NCBI GenBank assembly: GCA_003278805.1
Contig: QCDC01000011.1
Span: 1-47,289 of the forward strand
Source of the DNA: Pelagibacteraceae bacterium AG-349-L17
GTDB taxonomy: Bacteria > Pseudomonadota > Alphaproteobacteria > Pelagibacterales > Pelagibacteraceae
Reading direction: 5' to 3'
DNA length: 47,289 bases
Shown here one piece after another: positions 18,189 through 28,911 of this stretch. How positions within the stretch are numbered: the stretch's first letter is position 1; each line of letters opens with the position of its first letter. Position numbers and translations under genes: made by a program. The notes under the pieces are model-generated. The model saw only the letters and a program-made list of their open reading frames with translations, was not told the origin of the DNA and did not search any database.

Positions 18189-18479
18189 ATGAAATTTAAA
18201 CCGTTACATGACAGAGTTTTAATCGAGGTATTAGATGGCAGTGAAAAAACTGCAGGAGGAATAATTATCCCTGACACAGCTCAAGAAAAACCTCAAGAAG
18301 GCAAAGTTGTTGCTGTAGGTGGTGGTGCAAAAACTGAAGATGGAAAAATAATACCAATGGATGTTAAGGTTGGTGATAAAGTTTTATTTGGCAAATGGTC
18401 AGGAACTGAAGTCAAAATTAATGGCAAAGAATACAGCATAATGAAAGAGTCTGACATTATGGGTATTTCAGGTAAGTAA
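18189..18479 (+). CDS. groES: Co-chaperonin GroES
   Basis: This 96-residue co-chaperonin caps GroEL. It has the canonical start [38 protein letters not shown] region with the mobile loop, [31 protein letters not shown], and a terminal ESDIMGI. Full length. A strong Shine-Dalgarno (AAGGAG) lies 5 bases before the ATG. groEL follows after 22 bases. Heat-shock control through the RpoH-like promoter upstream is likely. Confidence 0.98.
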   Translation: MKFKPLHDRVLIEVLDGSEKTAGGIIIPDTAQEKPQEGKVVAVGGGAKTEDGKIIPMDVKVGDKVLFGKWSGTEVKINGKEYSIMKESDIMGISGK

Positions 18480-18489
18480 TTTAATTTAA

Positions 18490-20167
<1,678 letters not shown>

Positions 20168-20190
20168 CATTAATCTCAAACAAAAATTCA

Positions 20191-20220
20191 AAAAGGGCAG
20201 TTTTTACTGCCCTTTTTTTT
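20191..20220 (+). terminator. Rho-independent terminator after groEL
   Basis: A stem AGGGCAGT / ACTGCCCT closes a TTTT loop (20194-20213), extended by A-T pairs and followed by a run of T to 20220. The A-rich left flank becomes a T tract on the minus strand, so it may also terminate the convergent FkbM transcript. Confidence 0.9.
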
Positions 20221-20239
20221 ATCTATACGAAAATCATTA

Positions 20240-20272
20240 GTGATGAAGGAGTGATGAAGGAATGATGAAGGC
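20240..20272 (+). repeat. Three tandem 11-base repeats
   Basis: GTGATGAAGGA is present twice (20240-20250, 20251-20261) followed by ATGATGAAGGC (20262-20272). They lie in the noncoding strip between the groEL terminator and the FkbM gene tail, just inside the putative insertion boundary. The rest of 20221-20375 shows no gene or structure I can name. Confidence 0.85.
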
Positions 20273-20375
20273 AGAAAGATGCTTTTGTTCACGCTTGTTT
20301 TTAAATGATAAAATAAAGTTGAAAACTTAATTAGACGATATGTAGAGAGTAGGGTTTAGTTTGATTAAATTATAT

Positions 20376-21269
20376 TTACTCTATTTCTTTAATAATATTA
20401 TCAACTATTTCTTTATTATTGTCACAACAAACTAGTAAATCGTAATAATATATCGTTCGCTTAGTTTCTCCCAAATTTTGTTTCCAGACATACTCCATCA
20501 AACTATATATTGTTCCTAAATTTTGTGTTGTAATTATTTTTTCTCCATAATTATCAAATAATGTCCAATAAAAATAACCTAATGATTGGAGTGTTTTTAT
20601 AATATTTTTATAATTTATTTTTTGATATTCTAGTTCGTATTGACATTCAAAAAATATTATTGGTTTATGTTTTTTAATTGTTTTTAAAGCGGACTCTAAT
20701 ACATCATAATCGAATCCATCTGTATCTACTTTTAGAAGATTTATTTTTTCAATGTTTTCAAAATTAATTAAAATATCGTCTAAAGTTTTAGATTTTATAT
20801 TTCCACCTACTAAGTTTGCTTTTGCTGTTCCTCCTTTTTTGTCTAAGGAAATATTACTGATTTTATTTCCAACAAATTGTTTTAATAAATGAACTTTTAA
20901 ATTAGGTTTTTTTTTCTTAATAATATCAACATTTTTCAATAGATACGAATAATATTCATCTTCAGGTTCAATACATAAATATATTGGATTAGAATTTTCA
21001 TCTACCATACCAGCAAGTGTATCGCCAACATTCGCACCAATATCTATTATCATTTCATTCTGATTAATGTATTTAGAAACTATAGGTAAAATTTTATCAT
21101 ATTTTGGATGTGCTTTTTGATAATCAGGTAACATATGTTTGATTGGCAAAAGTATTGAGAAATTTTTATAATTATAATTACGAGTTACATTTCTAAATAA
21201 ATATGAATTTCTTATTTTTGTGTAAAAATAATTAAATATTTTTTTTCGTATTTTTTTTATTAAGTTCAT
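20376..21269 (-). CDS. FkbM family methyltransferase
   Basis: This 297-residue SAM methyltransferase has motif I MIIDIGANVGDTLAG (about 73-87), CIEPEDEYY, and the FkbM hallmark LLKVDTDGFDYDVLESA (about 187-203), followed by IIFFECQYE. FkbM enzymes O-methylate sugars or polyketides and are often carried with variable surface-polysaccharide genes; the substrate here is unknown. The first 40 residues are Lys/Tyr/Asn-rich and without a clear domain. It is a lone minus-strand gene between two plus-strand operons, bracketed by duplicated groEL-tail sequences, so horizontal acquisition is likely (inference). Confidence 0.88.
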   Translation of the reverse strand: MNLIKKIRKKIFNYFYTKIRNSYLFRNVTRNYNYKNFSILLPIKHMLPDYQKAHPKYDKILPIVSKYINQNEMIIDIGANVGDTLAGMVDENSNPIYLCIEPEDEYYSYLLKNVDIIKKKKPNLKVHLLKQFVGNKISNISLDKKGGTAKANLVGGNIKSKTLDDILINFENIEKINLLKVDTDGFDYDVLESALKTIKKHKPIIFFECQYELEYQKINYKNIIKTLQSLGYFYWTLFDNYGEKIITTQNLGTIYSLMEYVWKQNLGETKRTIYYYDLLVCCDNNKEIVDNIIKEIE

Positions 21270-21627
21270 TAACTAAATACATACAACATAAAAACAAAAA
21301 AAAACAATTAAACATTAAAAATATTTGGTTGAAGTTCTACATTACAAATGTTGTGTCTTATAATTTCTTCATTGGGAGAAATAGCGCATTCTCTTTTAAA
21401 ATATTAAACACACAAGATTTAGGAAATTTCTAAAACAGTTTGATAGATTGAGTTTGCGCAAAAGGAAAACTTGTAAAGATAGAGTGCGTAAGCATTATAA
21501 CACTACATTGAATATCAATTATTCAATGTAGTAATCTTCTGAAAGTTGGACTAGTTTGAGGTTAGATTTCTCGTAGTTACAATGTAGTGATTTAACTAAT
21601 GGTGTGTTTATTATACTTTTGATTTGA
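21270..21627. other. Noncoding interval with inverted repeats upstream of FkbM gene
   Basis: No ORF with coding character was found on either strand. It contains a TATAAT box at 21359-21364, a palindrome TTTGCGCAAA at 21453-21462, and a perfect 12-bp hairpin at 21502-21532. The element CTACATT/AATGTAG recurs at 21337, 21502, 21525 and 21581. It must contain the promoter of the FkbM gene. A plus-strand transcript from the TATAAT box could run to the terminator at 21668-21700, giving an RNA of roughly 330 bases, but it resembles no RNA family I recognise. Confidence 0.5.
21502..21532. repeat. Perfect 12-bp inverted repeat
   Basis: ACTACATTGAAT and its exact complement ATTCAATGTAGT flank a 7-base loop. 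There is no T tract after it, so it is not a terminator. A third AATGTAGT lies at 21581-21588 and could compete for pairing with the left arm. Confidence 0.85.
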
Positions 21628-21646
21628 GGAATGTGAATGTAATCCC
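21628..21646 (+). repeat. groEL 3'-end repeat, copy B (remnant)
   Basis: GGAATGTGAATGTAATCCC differs from the true groEL end (20149-20167) at one base, a G to T that turns the penultimate Gly codon into a TGA stop. No further groEL sequence is recognisable upstream. A terminator follows 21 bases later, mirroring the arrangement after the real groEL. It marks the right edge of the FkbM insertion. Confidence 0.75.
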
Positions 21647-21667
21647 TAATTTTCTTAAATTAATTAT

Positions 21668-21700
21668 AAAAAGGCCATCTCAAGATGGCCTTTTTTTTAT
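21668..21700 (+). terminator. Rho-independent terminator without an upstream gene
   Basis: GGCCATC and GATGGCC pair around a TCAA loop (21673-21690), flanked by AAAAA and a run of eight T. No plus-strand ORF ends before it. It is most simply the former groEL terminator, displaced by the insertion, or the end of an uncharacterised RNA. Confidence 0.85.
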
Positions 21701-21713
21701 GTGAAGTTTGATC

Positions 21714-21830
21714 ATGTCAAAAAGATATAGCGGTAAATCATTTAAAGACTCTAGTGTTAAAAAAAAACCTAAATTGAGCTTTAAAGAAAAAAGAAAACTT
21801 AAAAAAGATAAGCAAAAAAAGACAAATTAA
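21714..21830 (+). CDS. Small highly basic protein, 38 residues
   Basis: The ORF starts MSKRYSGKSF and continues with a Lys-rich stretch containing PKLSFKEKRKLKKD; about 17 of 38 residues are Lys or Arg. No domain is recognised. It lies between a terminator (21700) and typA (21916) on the same strand, and could be transcribed with typA. The length and charge suggest a nucleic-acid-binding or ribosome-associated peptide, but this is only inference. A chance ORF cannot be excluded; the AT-rich context makes an AAA-rich frame easy to obtain. Confidence 0.5.
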   Translation: MSKRYSGKSFKDSSVKKKPKLSFKEKRKLKKDKQKKTN

Positions 21831-21915
21831 TCCTGAATTTTGAAAATTATTCAAGCCAGTTATGAGTTTTTTTGAGTTTTAATATCCTTTTAAATATGTA
21901 TAAGAGCCAGAATTT

Positions 21916-23742
21916 ATGAGCAATAATATCAGAAACATCACGATCATAGCACATGTTGACCATGGCAAAACTACTCTAATTGATAATTTAATGAAACAGA
22001 GTGGTTCATTTAGAGATAATGAAGTTGTTGATGAAAGACTAATGGACTCTGGTGAGCTTGAAAAAGAAAGAGGAATTACAATTTTAGCAAAACCTGCTTC
22101 AATTAATTGGAACAATTCAAGAATAAATATCATCGACACACCAGGCCACCGAGATTTTGCTGCTGAAGTTGAAAGAGTTTTAAGTATGGCAGATGGTGCC
22201 TTGCTATTAATTGACTCTGCGGAAGGTGTTATGCCTCAAACAAAATTTGTATTATCCAAAGCGCTTAAACAAGGATTAAAACCGATTGTTGTTATTAACA
22301 AATTAGATAGAGCTGATCAAAGAGCTAATGAAGTTTTAGATGAAACATTTGATTTATTTGTCAGCTTAGATGCAAATGAAGAACAATTAGATTTTCCTAT
22401 TTTATATGCAAGTGGAAGATCAGGTTGGGCGGACCATGAAGTTAATGGTCCTAGAGAAAATTTAAATCCTTTATTAGATTTAATTGTTGATCATGTAAAA
22501 CCTGCTGAACTTGATAAAACTAAACCTTTTGCAATGTTGTCAACGCTACTTTATGCAGATAGTTTTTTAGGAAGAAGTTTGGTTGGAAGAATTGCACAAG
22601 GTACTGCAAAAGCTAATCAATCTATAAAAGCAATCAATTTAAATGGTGAAAAAGTTGATGAAGGAAAATTAACAAAAATTTTTAGATATGAAGGAACAAA
22701 AAAAGTTCCAATAGATATCGGCGAGGCTGGGGATATTGTAGTTGTTGCTGGGTTAGAAAAAGCAAATGTTGCTGATACAATATGTGACCTAGAGGTAAAT
22801 GAGCCGATCCCTGCGACTCCAATAGATCCTCCCACAATGTCAATAACAATTACCGTAAATACTTCACCTTTAGCTGGAACTGAAGGTAAAAAACTAACCA
22901 GCACCCAAATAAGAGATAGATTAGTTCAAGAGGCACAAAATAATGTTGGTATTACATTTTCAGAAAACCAGGGAAAAGACTCTTTTGTTGTTAGTGGCAG
23001 GGGTGAACTAATGTTAGAAATTCTTTTAACTCAAATGAGGAGAGAGGGTTTTGAAATGACTGTTAGCCCTCCAAAAGTTTTATACAAAACTGATGAAAGT
23101 GGAAATAAACTTGAGCCAATTGAAGAAATTACTATGGACCTTGATGAAGAACATTCATCAAAAGTAATTGACTCAATGAACAGAAGAAAAGGTAAACTAA
23201 TAGAATTAAAAGATACAGGAACTAACAAAAAAAGATTAATTTTTCATGCACCTACTAGAGGCCTAATGGGGTACACAAGTAGATTTCTTACACTTACAAA
23301 AGGAAACGGAGTGATCAACAGAATATTCCATAGCTATGGTCCTTTTGAAGGAGAGATGGAAGGCAGAAGAAACGGAGCATTAATATCAATGGAGCAAGGA
23401 AAAGCTGTTGCATTCGCTATCTTTAACTTACAAGCACGAGGAGAAATGTTTGTTACACATAATGACTCAGTTTATCCTGGTATGATTGTTGGTCTTTCAC
23501 CTAAACCAGGAGATATGATTATTAATGTAATGAAGGGTAAAAAATTGACCAATATGAGAACTCAAGGTACTGATGAGAATGTCGTGCTTACACCTGTAAG
23601 AAAAATGTCAATTGCAGAACAGCTAAGTATGCTTAATACAGATGAAGCTTTAGAGATAACGCCAGACTCATGCAGATTAAGAAAAGCAATTCTTGATCCA
23701 CACGAAAGAAAAAAAAGCGAAAAAGCTATAGCTGCTGCTTAA
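21916..23742 (+). CDS. typA: GTP-binding protein TypA/BipA
   Basis: This 608-residue translational GTPase is related to EF-G and binds ribosomes under stress, assisting assembly. G motifs are present: G1 AHVDHGKTTL (residues 12-21), switch region ERGITILAKPAS, G3 DTPGH and G4 NKLDR. Domains II, III and V follow, then the TypA-specific C-terminal domain with RGLMGYTSRFLTLTKGNG and MEQGKAVAFAIFNLQARGEMFV. Full length. Its stop shares TTAA with the convergent YczE-like gene. Confidence 0.97.
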   Translation: MSNNIRNITIIAHVDHGKTTLIDNLMKQSGSFRDNEVVDERLMDSGELEKERGITILAKPASINWNNSRINIIDTPGHRDFAAEVERVLSMADGALLLIDSAEGVMPQTKFVLSKALKQGLKPIVVINKLDRADQRANEVLDETFDLFVSLDANEEQLDFPILYASGRSGWADHEVNGPRENLNPLLDLIVDHVKPAELDKTKPFAMLSTLLYADSFLGRSLVGRIAQGTAKANQSIKAINLNGEKVDEGKLTKIFRYEGTKKVPIDIGEAGDIVVVAGLEKANVADTICDLEVNEPIPATPIDPPTMSITITVNTSPLAGTEGKKLTSTQIRDRLVQEAQNNVGITFSENQGKDSFVVSGRGELMLEILLTQMRREGFEMTVSPPKVLYKTDESGNKLEPIEEITMDLDEEHSSKVIDSMNRRKGKLIELKDTGTNKKRLIFHAPTRGLMGYTSRFLTLTKGNGVINRIFHSYGPFEGEMEGRRNGALISMEQGKAVAFAIFNLQARGEMFVTHNDSVYPGMIVGLSPKPGDMIINVMKGKKLTNMRTQGTDENVVLTPVRKMSIAEQLSMLNTDEALEITPDSCRLRKAILDPHERKKSEKAIAAA

Positions 23743-24386
23743 TCAAAAGTTTTATCAACTAAATAAAGTCCTAAAGCAACGCAAGGACCTATACCAAATG
23801 CAAACAATAATGTTCCAATCCCTACTGTTCCTCCTAAATACCATCCAATACTAACAACTGAAATTTCTAATGTTGCTCTTACAACAGCTATAGGAAAATT
23901 AGTTAATTTTTGTAATCCTATCATTAGTCCATCTCTAGGACCGGCTCCTAAATTTGATACCAAGTAAATACCACCACCTATTCCAACCATGATAACAGAA
24001 ATTATAGCTAATAATAATTGATAAATATAATTTGATGGTGTTGGAACATACTTGATACAAAGATCAATCATAATTGCAATTATCAGAGCATTAAATATTG
24101 TACCTATCCCTGGTTTTTGTCCAAGAGGTATCCATAAAATTAAAACAGCAATACTTATTAATAATGTGATAGTTCCTATACTTAAATTTACATTTAAGGA
24201 AATACCTTGGGCTAAAACACTCCAAGGAGAGGCTCCTGTGAATGAAACAATTAACAACCCCTCACCTAATCCAAATAAAGATAAACCAAAACATAAGAAA
24301 AAAAATGTAGAAAACTTTGGTTTAAAATTAAATGGTTTTTCTGAGCTCCATTTTACTTTTGGAATTTTTTTTATTTTTAAAAACAT
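23739..24386 (-). CDS. YczE/YitT-like membrane protein
   Basis: This 215-residue protein has about five transmembrane helices. Features of the YczE group are GLGEGLLIVSFTGASPWSVLAQGIS, the repeated-type segment GIGGGIYLVSNLGAGPRDGLMIGLQ, a VVRATLEI helix start, and GTVGIGTLLFAFGIGPCVALGL. The function of the family is not established; B. subtilis YczE is linked to surfactin regulation. It stands alone on the minus strand, convergent with typA and divergent from the DUF6134 gene (53 bases between starts). Confidence 0.82.
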   Translation of the reverse strand: MFLKIKKIPKVKWSSEKPFNFKPKFSTFFFLCFGLSLFGLGEGLLIVSFTGASPWSVLAQGISLNVNLSIGTITLLISIAVLILWIPLGQKPGIGTIFNALIIAIMIDLCIKYVPTPSNYIYQLLLAIISVIMVGIGGGIYLVSNLGAGPRDGLMIGLQKLTNFPIAVVRATLEISVVSIGWYLGGTVGIGTLLFAFGIGPCVALGLYLVDKTFD

Positions 24387-24439
24387 AATTATAATAAGCT
24401 ATATCTATTAATAAAAAATTCTATTATTGTAACCTACAA

Positions 24440-25120
24440 ATGAAAAAGTTTTTAATTATTTCACTTATTTTATTTTTTTCATCATTTTCTTTTGCTCATA
24501 TAGGTCATTATAACAAATTCAATAAAATAGAAATGGAGATCTTAAGAAATGATGAGGTAATTGGGTATAATAATTATTTTTTTGAAAGAGATGGTGAAAA
24601 AACAATAGTAAAAAATCAATATAAATTTGAGGTAAAATTACTATCTGCAACGATATTTAAAGTAGAAGGATATGGGGAAGAAATTTATTTAAATGATAAT
24701 TTAATTTCTTTTCAATCAAAGACACTTCAAAATAAAAAAGAAAAATTTGTAAACTTAAAACTGGATAAAAATAATAAAAAGTTTGATATTAAAGGATCTT
24801 CATATTCAGGTGAAGCTTCTATAAAAAATATTATAGGAAATTGGTGGAGTCATAGAATTTTACAAGCAGAAAGCCAAATAAGTCCTATTTCTGGAAGTAT
24901 AAAAGAACAAATAGTAACTTTTATTGGCAAAGAAAATATTTCAATTAATAGCAAACAATATGAAACAGATCATTTCAAACTTATATCTAAAGATATGTCT
25001 CTACCTGAGGATAAAAAATTAAATTTTGATATTTGGCTTGATAAAAAAACTTCAGTAATTGTCAAAGTTACATATAAAAGAATGGGAGATTGGGAATATC
25101 GTTTAAAAAATCTGGAGTAA
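24440..25120 (+). CDS. Periplasmic DUF6134 family protein
   Basis: This 226-residue protein has a signal peptide (about residues 1-19, MKKFLIISLILFFSSFSFA). The mature part is beta-strand-rich, starting with IEMEILRNDEVIGYNNYFFERDG and continuing with FEVKLLSATIFKVEGYGEEIY. This arrangement resembles the DUF6134 family of exported alphaproteobacterial proteins with unknown role. The end carries WLDKKTSVIVKVTYKRMGDWEYRL. It is convergent with the renalase-like gene; the stop codons are 2 bases apart. Confidence 0.75.
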   Translation: MKKFLIISLILFFSSFSFAHIGHYNKFNKIEMEILRNDEVIGYNNYFFERDGEKTIVKNQYKFEVKLLSATIFKVEGYGEEIYLNDNLISFQSKTLQNKKEKFVNLKLDKNNKKFDIKGSSYSGEASIKNIIGNWWSHRILQAESQISPISGSIKEQIVTFIGKENISINSKQYETDHFKLISKDMSLPEDKKLNFDIWLDKKTSVIVKVTYKRMGDWEYRLKNLE

Positions 25121-25122
25121 AA

Positions 25123-26094
25123 TTATTTATTTATTTTTTTATAAAGATCATTTGCACTTATCCATCCAGCTTCAACCCTAGGTCCCACAAACCAGTCTCC
25201 ACATACCCCTAAATTTAGTTTAGTATTCCAATAACTTTTGACTTTAAAGGGCCTAGAATTTGAAGAATATTTCCAACCATGGTTTAATGAAGTTAATATT
25301 TTTGTTTTTTTAATTCCAGTAAGTTTAAAAAATCGATCAATCAAAATCTTTGAATTTTTTTCTTTATTTTCTCTATTTTTATTTATTCTTTTATTTGCCC
25401 ACAAGTTTGTACTTTGCAAAGTCCATAAATCATTATTACTTTTAAATCTTCTTTTACTATTTTCTTTAGCGGCCCATCCTAAAATTTTGTCGTCAAATAA
25501 ATAACTTGATACATTTTTATTTGTTTTTTTAATTTCAATCATGACTGTGATATTTGCATCCATTTTAGTTTTTTGTTTAATGAATGGATCATCTATAAAT
25601 TTTTTTGATAATTTTTTTAATTGTGGGAATGGACAAGTTAATATTAATTTATCATAATATTTTATTTGGTTGTTCTTAAAATCTAATTTCCATTTATTAT
25701 TTATAAGTTTAATTTTTTCTAACTCACTTTGAAAGCTACATTTTATATTCTTTATCAAATGTTTGCTGATATCATTATTACCTTTGCAACCAATTATTTT
25801 AATATGATTTTTATTTTCTTTTTTAAATTTGTTTAAAAAAATATGTTTGCCACTCCATTTCTTTAGAATTTTTTTTTTACTTAAATTTGTAATAAATTTC
25901 TTAAATTGTATTGATTTTGGAGAAATATATTGAGCCCCATGGTCAAATCCTTTTGACTTGTTTAATCTTTTAAAGGAAGATCTGCCACCTGGACCTCGAG
26001 CTTTATCATAAATATGTACAGAATTTTTTTTGCTTAAAAGATTAGCTATTGTTGCTCCTGAAATTCCAGAGCCAATTACACAATAACTGCTCAT
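25123..26094 (-). CDS. FAD/NAD(P)-dependent oxidoreductase, renalase-like
   Basis: This 323-residue flavoprotein starts with the dinucleotide-binding motif VIGSGISGATIANLL and the FAD motifs ARGPGGRSSFKR and DHGAQYIS. It ends with LGVCGDWFVGPRVEAGWISANDL, typical of renalase-type amine oxidase relatives. Bacterial renalases oxidise off-form isomers of NAD(P)H; whether this one does is unknown. Its ATG overlaps the pmbA stop by 4 bases, so it is the last gene of the tldD-pmbA operon. The middle is unusually Lys/Asn-rich, but this is general in the window. Confidence 0.85.
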   Translation of the reverse strand: MSSYCVIGSGISGATIANLLSKKNSVHIYDKARGPGGRSSFKRLNKSKGFDHGAQYISPKSIQFKKFITNLSKKKILKKWSGKHIFLNKFKKENKNHIKIIGCKGNNDISKHLIKNIKCSFQSELEKIKLINNKWKLDFKNNQIKYYDKLILTCPFPQLKKLSKKFIDDPFIKQKTKMDANITVMIEIKKTNKNVSSYLFDDKILGWAAKENSKRRFKSNNDLWTLQSTNLWANKRINKNRENKEKNSKILIDRFFKLTGIKKTKILTSLNHGWKYSSNSRPFKVKSYWNTKLNLGVCGDWFVGPRVEAGWISANDLYKKINK

Positions 26095-27407
26095 TTTCCT
26101 GCAACAGTCATACCTTCTATCATCATAGTTGGTGAATTGACTGAATATTCGAATTCTAAATCATTAGCTAAAGTTATATTTTTAAACATATCCTTAAAAT
26201 TACCAGCAATTGTTATTTCATTAACAGGATATTTAAATTCTCCATCTTCAACTAAAAAACCAGTGGCGCCTACTGAATAATCTCCAGTTACAAGGTTAGA
26301 TCCGTGACCAATAGTTTCAGTTATATAAAGACTTCTTGAATTTTTTTTAATAAGATCTTCGTAGCTTATATTTCCTTTTTCAAAATATAAATTAGTAGTT
26401 CCACCACTTCTTCCATTTGATTTTAAATTTAATTTTTTTCCATTGTAAGTGTCTACAAGATAATTTTTAAGTATTCCATTCTCTATAAGTTGTAATGTAT
26501 TTGAATTTACACCCTCAGAATCAAAATTTTGAGATCCCATTCCTTTAATTATATCGGGTTTATCAATTACATTTATCGAATTAGCAAAAACCTGTTGATC
26601 AATTTTATCCTTTAAAAATGAAGTGCCTCTTGCAATTGCAGAGGCAGATATTGCACTTGCAAAAGCACTTAACATTCCCTTTGAAATTCTTTTATCAAAA
26701 ATTATACTAATCTTATCACTTCCAATTTTTTTAGGGCTCAATTTTCTTATAGTTTGCTTGGCAGCTTTATTTCCAAGATCTATTGCTTGCTTAATATCAG
26801 ACAAATGACGTTTGCTAGAAAATTCGTAGTCCCTTTCCATGCTATTTTCATCTTTTGCAACTGTTACACAAGAAGTAGTAAAAGAAGAAGTTTTATAACC
26901 ATCACAAAATCCATCACTATTAGCTAATATAAAATTTGATTTATTTTCAGTGAAACTAGATTCTGTATTTATAATTTGATTATCTGTTGAAGCAGACTCC
27001 TCTAAATCTTTTAAATATTTTATTTTTTTATCGTTTTCGAATCTTGTTTCATCATACAAATTAAGGCTACCAATTTGTTTGGCTAATAAATTTTTATCAG
27101 GCAAAGAATTAAATTCATCCTCTGGTGTAATTTTTGTAGTTTCAAAGCACTTTTCAATTAAAGTTTTTATATTTTCATCTTGTAAATTTGATGATGAAAT
27201 TGATGATCTACTTTTACCTAAATAAGTATCTATACTTAATGCCAATCCATCTGATCTATCTGAGGCCTCTAGGGATTTATTTCTAAAATTAACTGTTTCT
27301 GAAATTGAGTGACCAACTGTAACACTTGCATCAGTTGCTCCCATTTTTTTTGCTAAATCTAAACAATATGAAGCTTTTGATTTTAGAAATTCTTGATCCT
27401 TAACCAT
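26091..27407 (-). CDS. pmbA: TldE/PmbA family protein
   Basis: This 438-residue protein is the partner of TldD in a heterodimeric peptidase that trims unfolded peptides and, in some bacteria, matures modified peptides. It shows the family N-terminus (GATDASVTVGHSISETVNFRNKSLEASDRSDG), the middle IIFDKRISKGMLSAFASAISASAIARGTSFL, and the C-terminal VTGDYSVGATGFLVEDGEFKYPVNEITIAGN. As expected for TldE it lacks the HExxxH zinc motif. It starts 6 bases after the tldD stop. Confidence 0.95.
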   Translation of the reverse strand: MVKDQEFLKSKASYCLDLAKKMGATDASVTVGHSISETVNFRNKSLEASDRSDGLALSIDTYLGKSRSSISSSNLQDENIKTLIEKCFETTKITPEDEFNSLPDKNLLAKQIGSLNLYDETRFENDKKIKYLKDLEESASTDNQIINTESSFTENKSNFILANSDGFCDGYKTSSFTTSCVTVAKDENSMERDYEFSSKRHLSDIKQAIDLGNKAAKQTIRKLSPKKIGSDKISIIFDKRISKGMLSAFASAISASAIARGTSFLKDKIDQQVFANSINVIDKPDIIKGMGSQNFDSEGVNSNTLQLIENGILKNYLVDTYNGKKLNLKSNGRSGGTTNLYFEKGNISYEDLIKKNSRSLYITETIGHGSNLVTGDYSVGATGFLVEDGEFKYPVNEITIAGNFKDMFKNITLANDLEFEYSVNSPTMMIEGMTVAGK

Positions 27408-27413
27408 AATACT

Positions 27414-28826
27414 TTAAAGTTTTGTTCCACCAACTGTCATTTTATCGATCAAAATTGAAGGTTGAGCAACTCCCACCGGAACTCCTTGTCCTGCTTTTCC
27501 ACAAGTACCTATGCCTGGATCTAGCATCATATCATTTCCTACCATTGATACTTCTTTAAGTATTGATGGTCCATCACCTATAAGTGTTGCGCCTTTAATT
27601 GGAGATCCAATTTTACCATTATTTATTTCGTAAGCTTCAGTACAATTAAATACAAATTTACCAGATGTAATATCTACCTGGCCGCCTCCAAAACTTACTG
27701 CAAAAATTCCTTTATCAACAGATTTGATCATTTCATCTTGAGTTTGATTGCCACTTAACATCATTGTATTTCTCATCCTTGGCAAAACAATATGTCTATA
27801 ATTTTCTCTTCTTCCAGATCCGGTAGATCTTGTATTCATTAATCTTGCATTGTGCCTGTCTTGCATAAAGTTTTTAAGAATACCATTTTCAATTAAAACT
27901 GTTCTCTCTGTTGGTGTTCCCTCATCATCAATAGTTAAACTACCTCTTCTATTATCTATCGTGCCATCATCAACAATTGTTACTCCTTCATTTGCAACTT
28001 TTTCTCCCATAAGATCATGAAATGCTGATGTTTTTTTTCTATTAAAATCTCCTTCTAGACCATGACCAATTGCTTCATGAATTAATATAGCAGGCCAACC
28101 AGGACCTAAAACTACTTTCATCTCACCAGCAGGTGCTGGTTTGCTCTCTAAATTTACTGATGCAATTCTAAAAGCCTCTTCACAAACATTCTTCCAATTA
28201 TCATTTTTTAAATAATCATCATAGGATTGTCTACCACCAATTCCATATACACCTGTTTCTTTTCTTCCATTTTTTTCTAACATTACAGAGACATTAAATC
28301 TAATTAATGGACGTACATCGGTGAGCGCTTCTCCACCTGATCGAATAATCTCTATTGATTTTTGTTCACCAGCAAAACTAGCTGTCACTTGTTTTACTGA
28401 TCCATCTTTTTTTCTTAAAAAATCGTTTACTTTATTTAAAACTTCTAATTTCGAGTCTAAAGTTTTTTGTTCAATTGGATTTATATCTTTATAAAATTTT
28501 TTATTGGATTTTGGAATTTCATGATTATAAATCCCTTTAATTGATTTAAGTGTTGATTTAAGATTTTCTGAGGAATTTTTTAGTGAATCTTTTGATATTT
28601 CGTTTGAATATGAATAGGCAACAACCTCATTTGAAATAGCTCTAAAACCAAATCCCAAATCAGAACTATAGTTTGAGCTTTTTATTTTATTGTCATCTAA
28701 CAAAATTGACTCTGATTTAGACTCCTCTAAATAAAGTTCGCCATCATCACAATTGTTGAGTGTTTCAGATACTAATTTATCTGCATCTTGTCTTGTTAAA
28801 TCAGATTTATTAAAGAAGTTACTCAT
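27414..28826 (-). CDS. tldD: Metalloprotease TldD
   Basis: This 470-residue catalytic subunit of the TldD-TldE peptidase has the zinc motif HEAIGHGLEGD (about residues 249-259), DDEGTPTERTVLIENGIL, and the C-terminal CGKAGQGVPVGVAQPSILIDKMTVGGT. Full length. It begins an operon with pmbA and the renalase-like gene and is divergent from the DCC gene. No nearby substrate peptide gene of the microcin type was recognised, so a housekeeping role is the default. Confidence 0.96.
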   Translation of the reverse strand: MSNFFNKSDLTRQDADKLVSETLNNCDDGELYLEESKSESILLDDNKIKSSNYSSDLGFGFRAISNEVVAYSYSNEISKDSLKNSSENLKSTLKSIKGIYNHEIPKSNKKFYKDINPIEQKTLDSKLEVLNKVNDFLRKKDGSVKQVTASFAGEQKSIEIIRSGGEALTDVRPLIRFNVSVMLEKNGRKETGVYGIGGRQSYDDYLKNDNWKNVCEEAFRIASVNLESKPAPAGEMKVVLGPGWPAILIHEAIGHGLEGDFNRKKTSAFHDLMGEKVANEGVTIVDDGTIDNRRGSLTIDDEGTPTERTVLIENGILKNFMQDRHNARLMNTRSTGSGRRENYRHIVLPRMRNTMMLSGNQTQDEMIKSVDKGIFAVSFGGGQVDITSGKFVFNCTEAYEINNGKIGSPIKGATLIGDGPSILKEVSMVGNDMMLDPGIGTCGKAGQGVPVGVAQPSILIDKMTVGGTKL

Positions 28827-28911
28827 CCACCTTAAATAGTAGTTTATTGATAATTTTCAACTGATCATTTTACGCATGTACAATTTCTTACTTAAAGTTA
28901 ATTATTATCAA

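Noticed and set aside
20240..20272. CRISPR-like array
   Set aside because: Three directly adjacent 11-base units without spacers are a simple tandem repeat.
21270..21713. Known RNA genes (tRNA, tmRNA, RNase P RNA, SRP RNA, 6S RNA)
   Set aside because: No cloverleaf, no conserved P RNA or SRP core sequence and no typical 6S bubble could be found by reading; left as an unassigned interval.
24052..24411. 119-codon plus-strand frame opposite the YczE-like gene
   Set aside because: The opposite strand encodes a well-structured membrane protein; this frame has no recognisable motif and no ribosome site.
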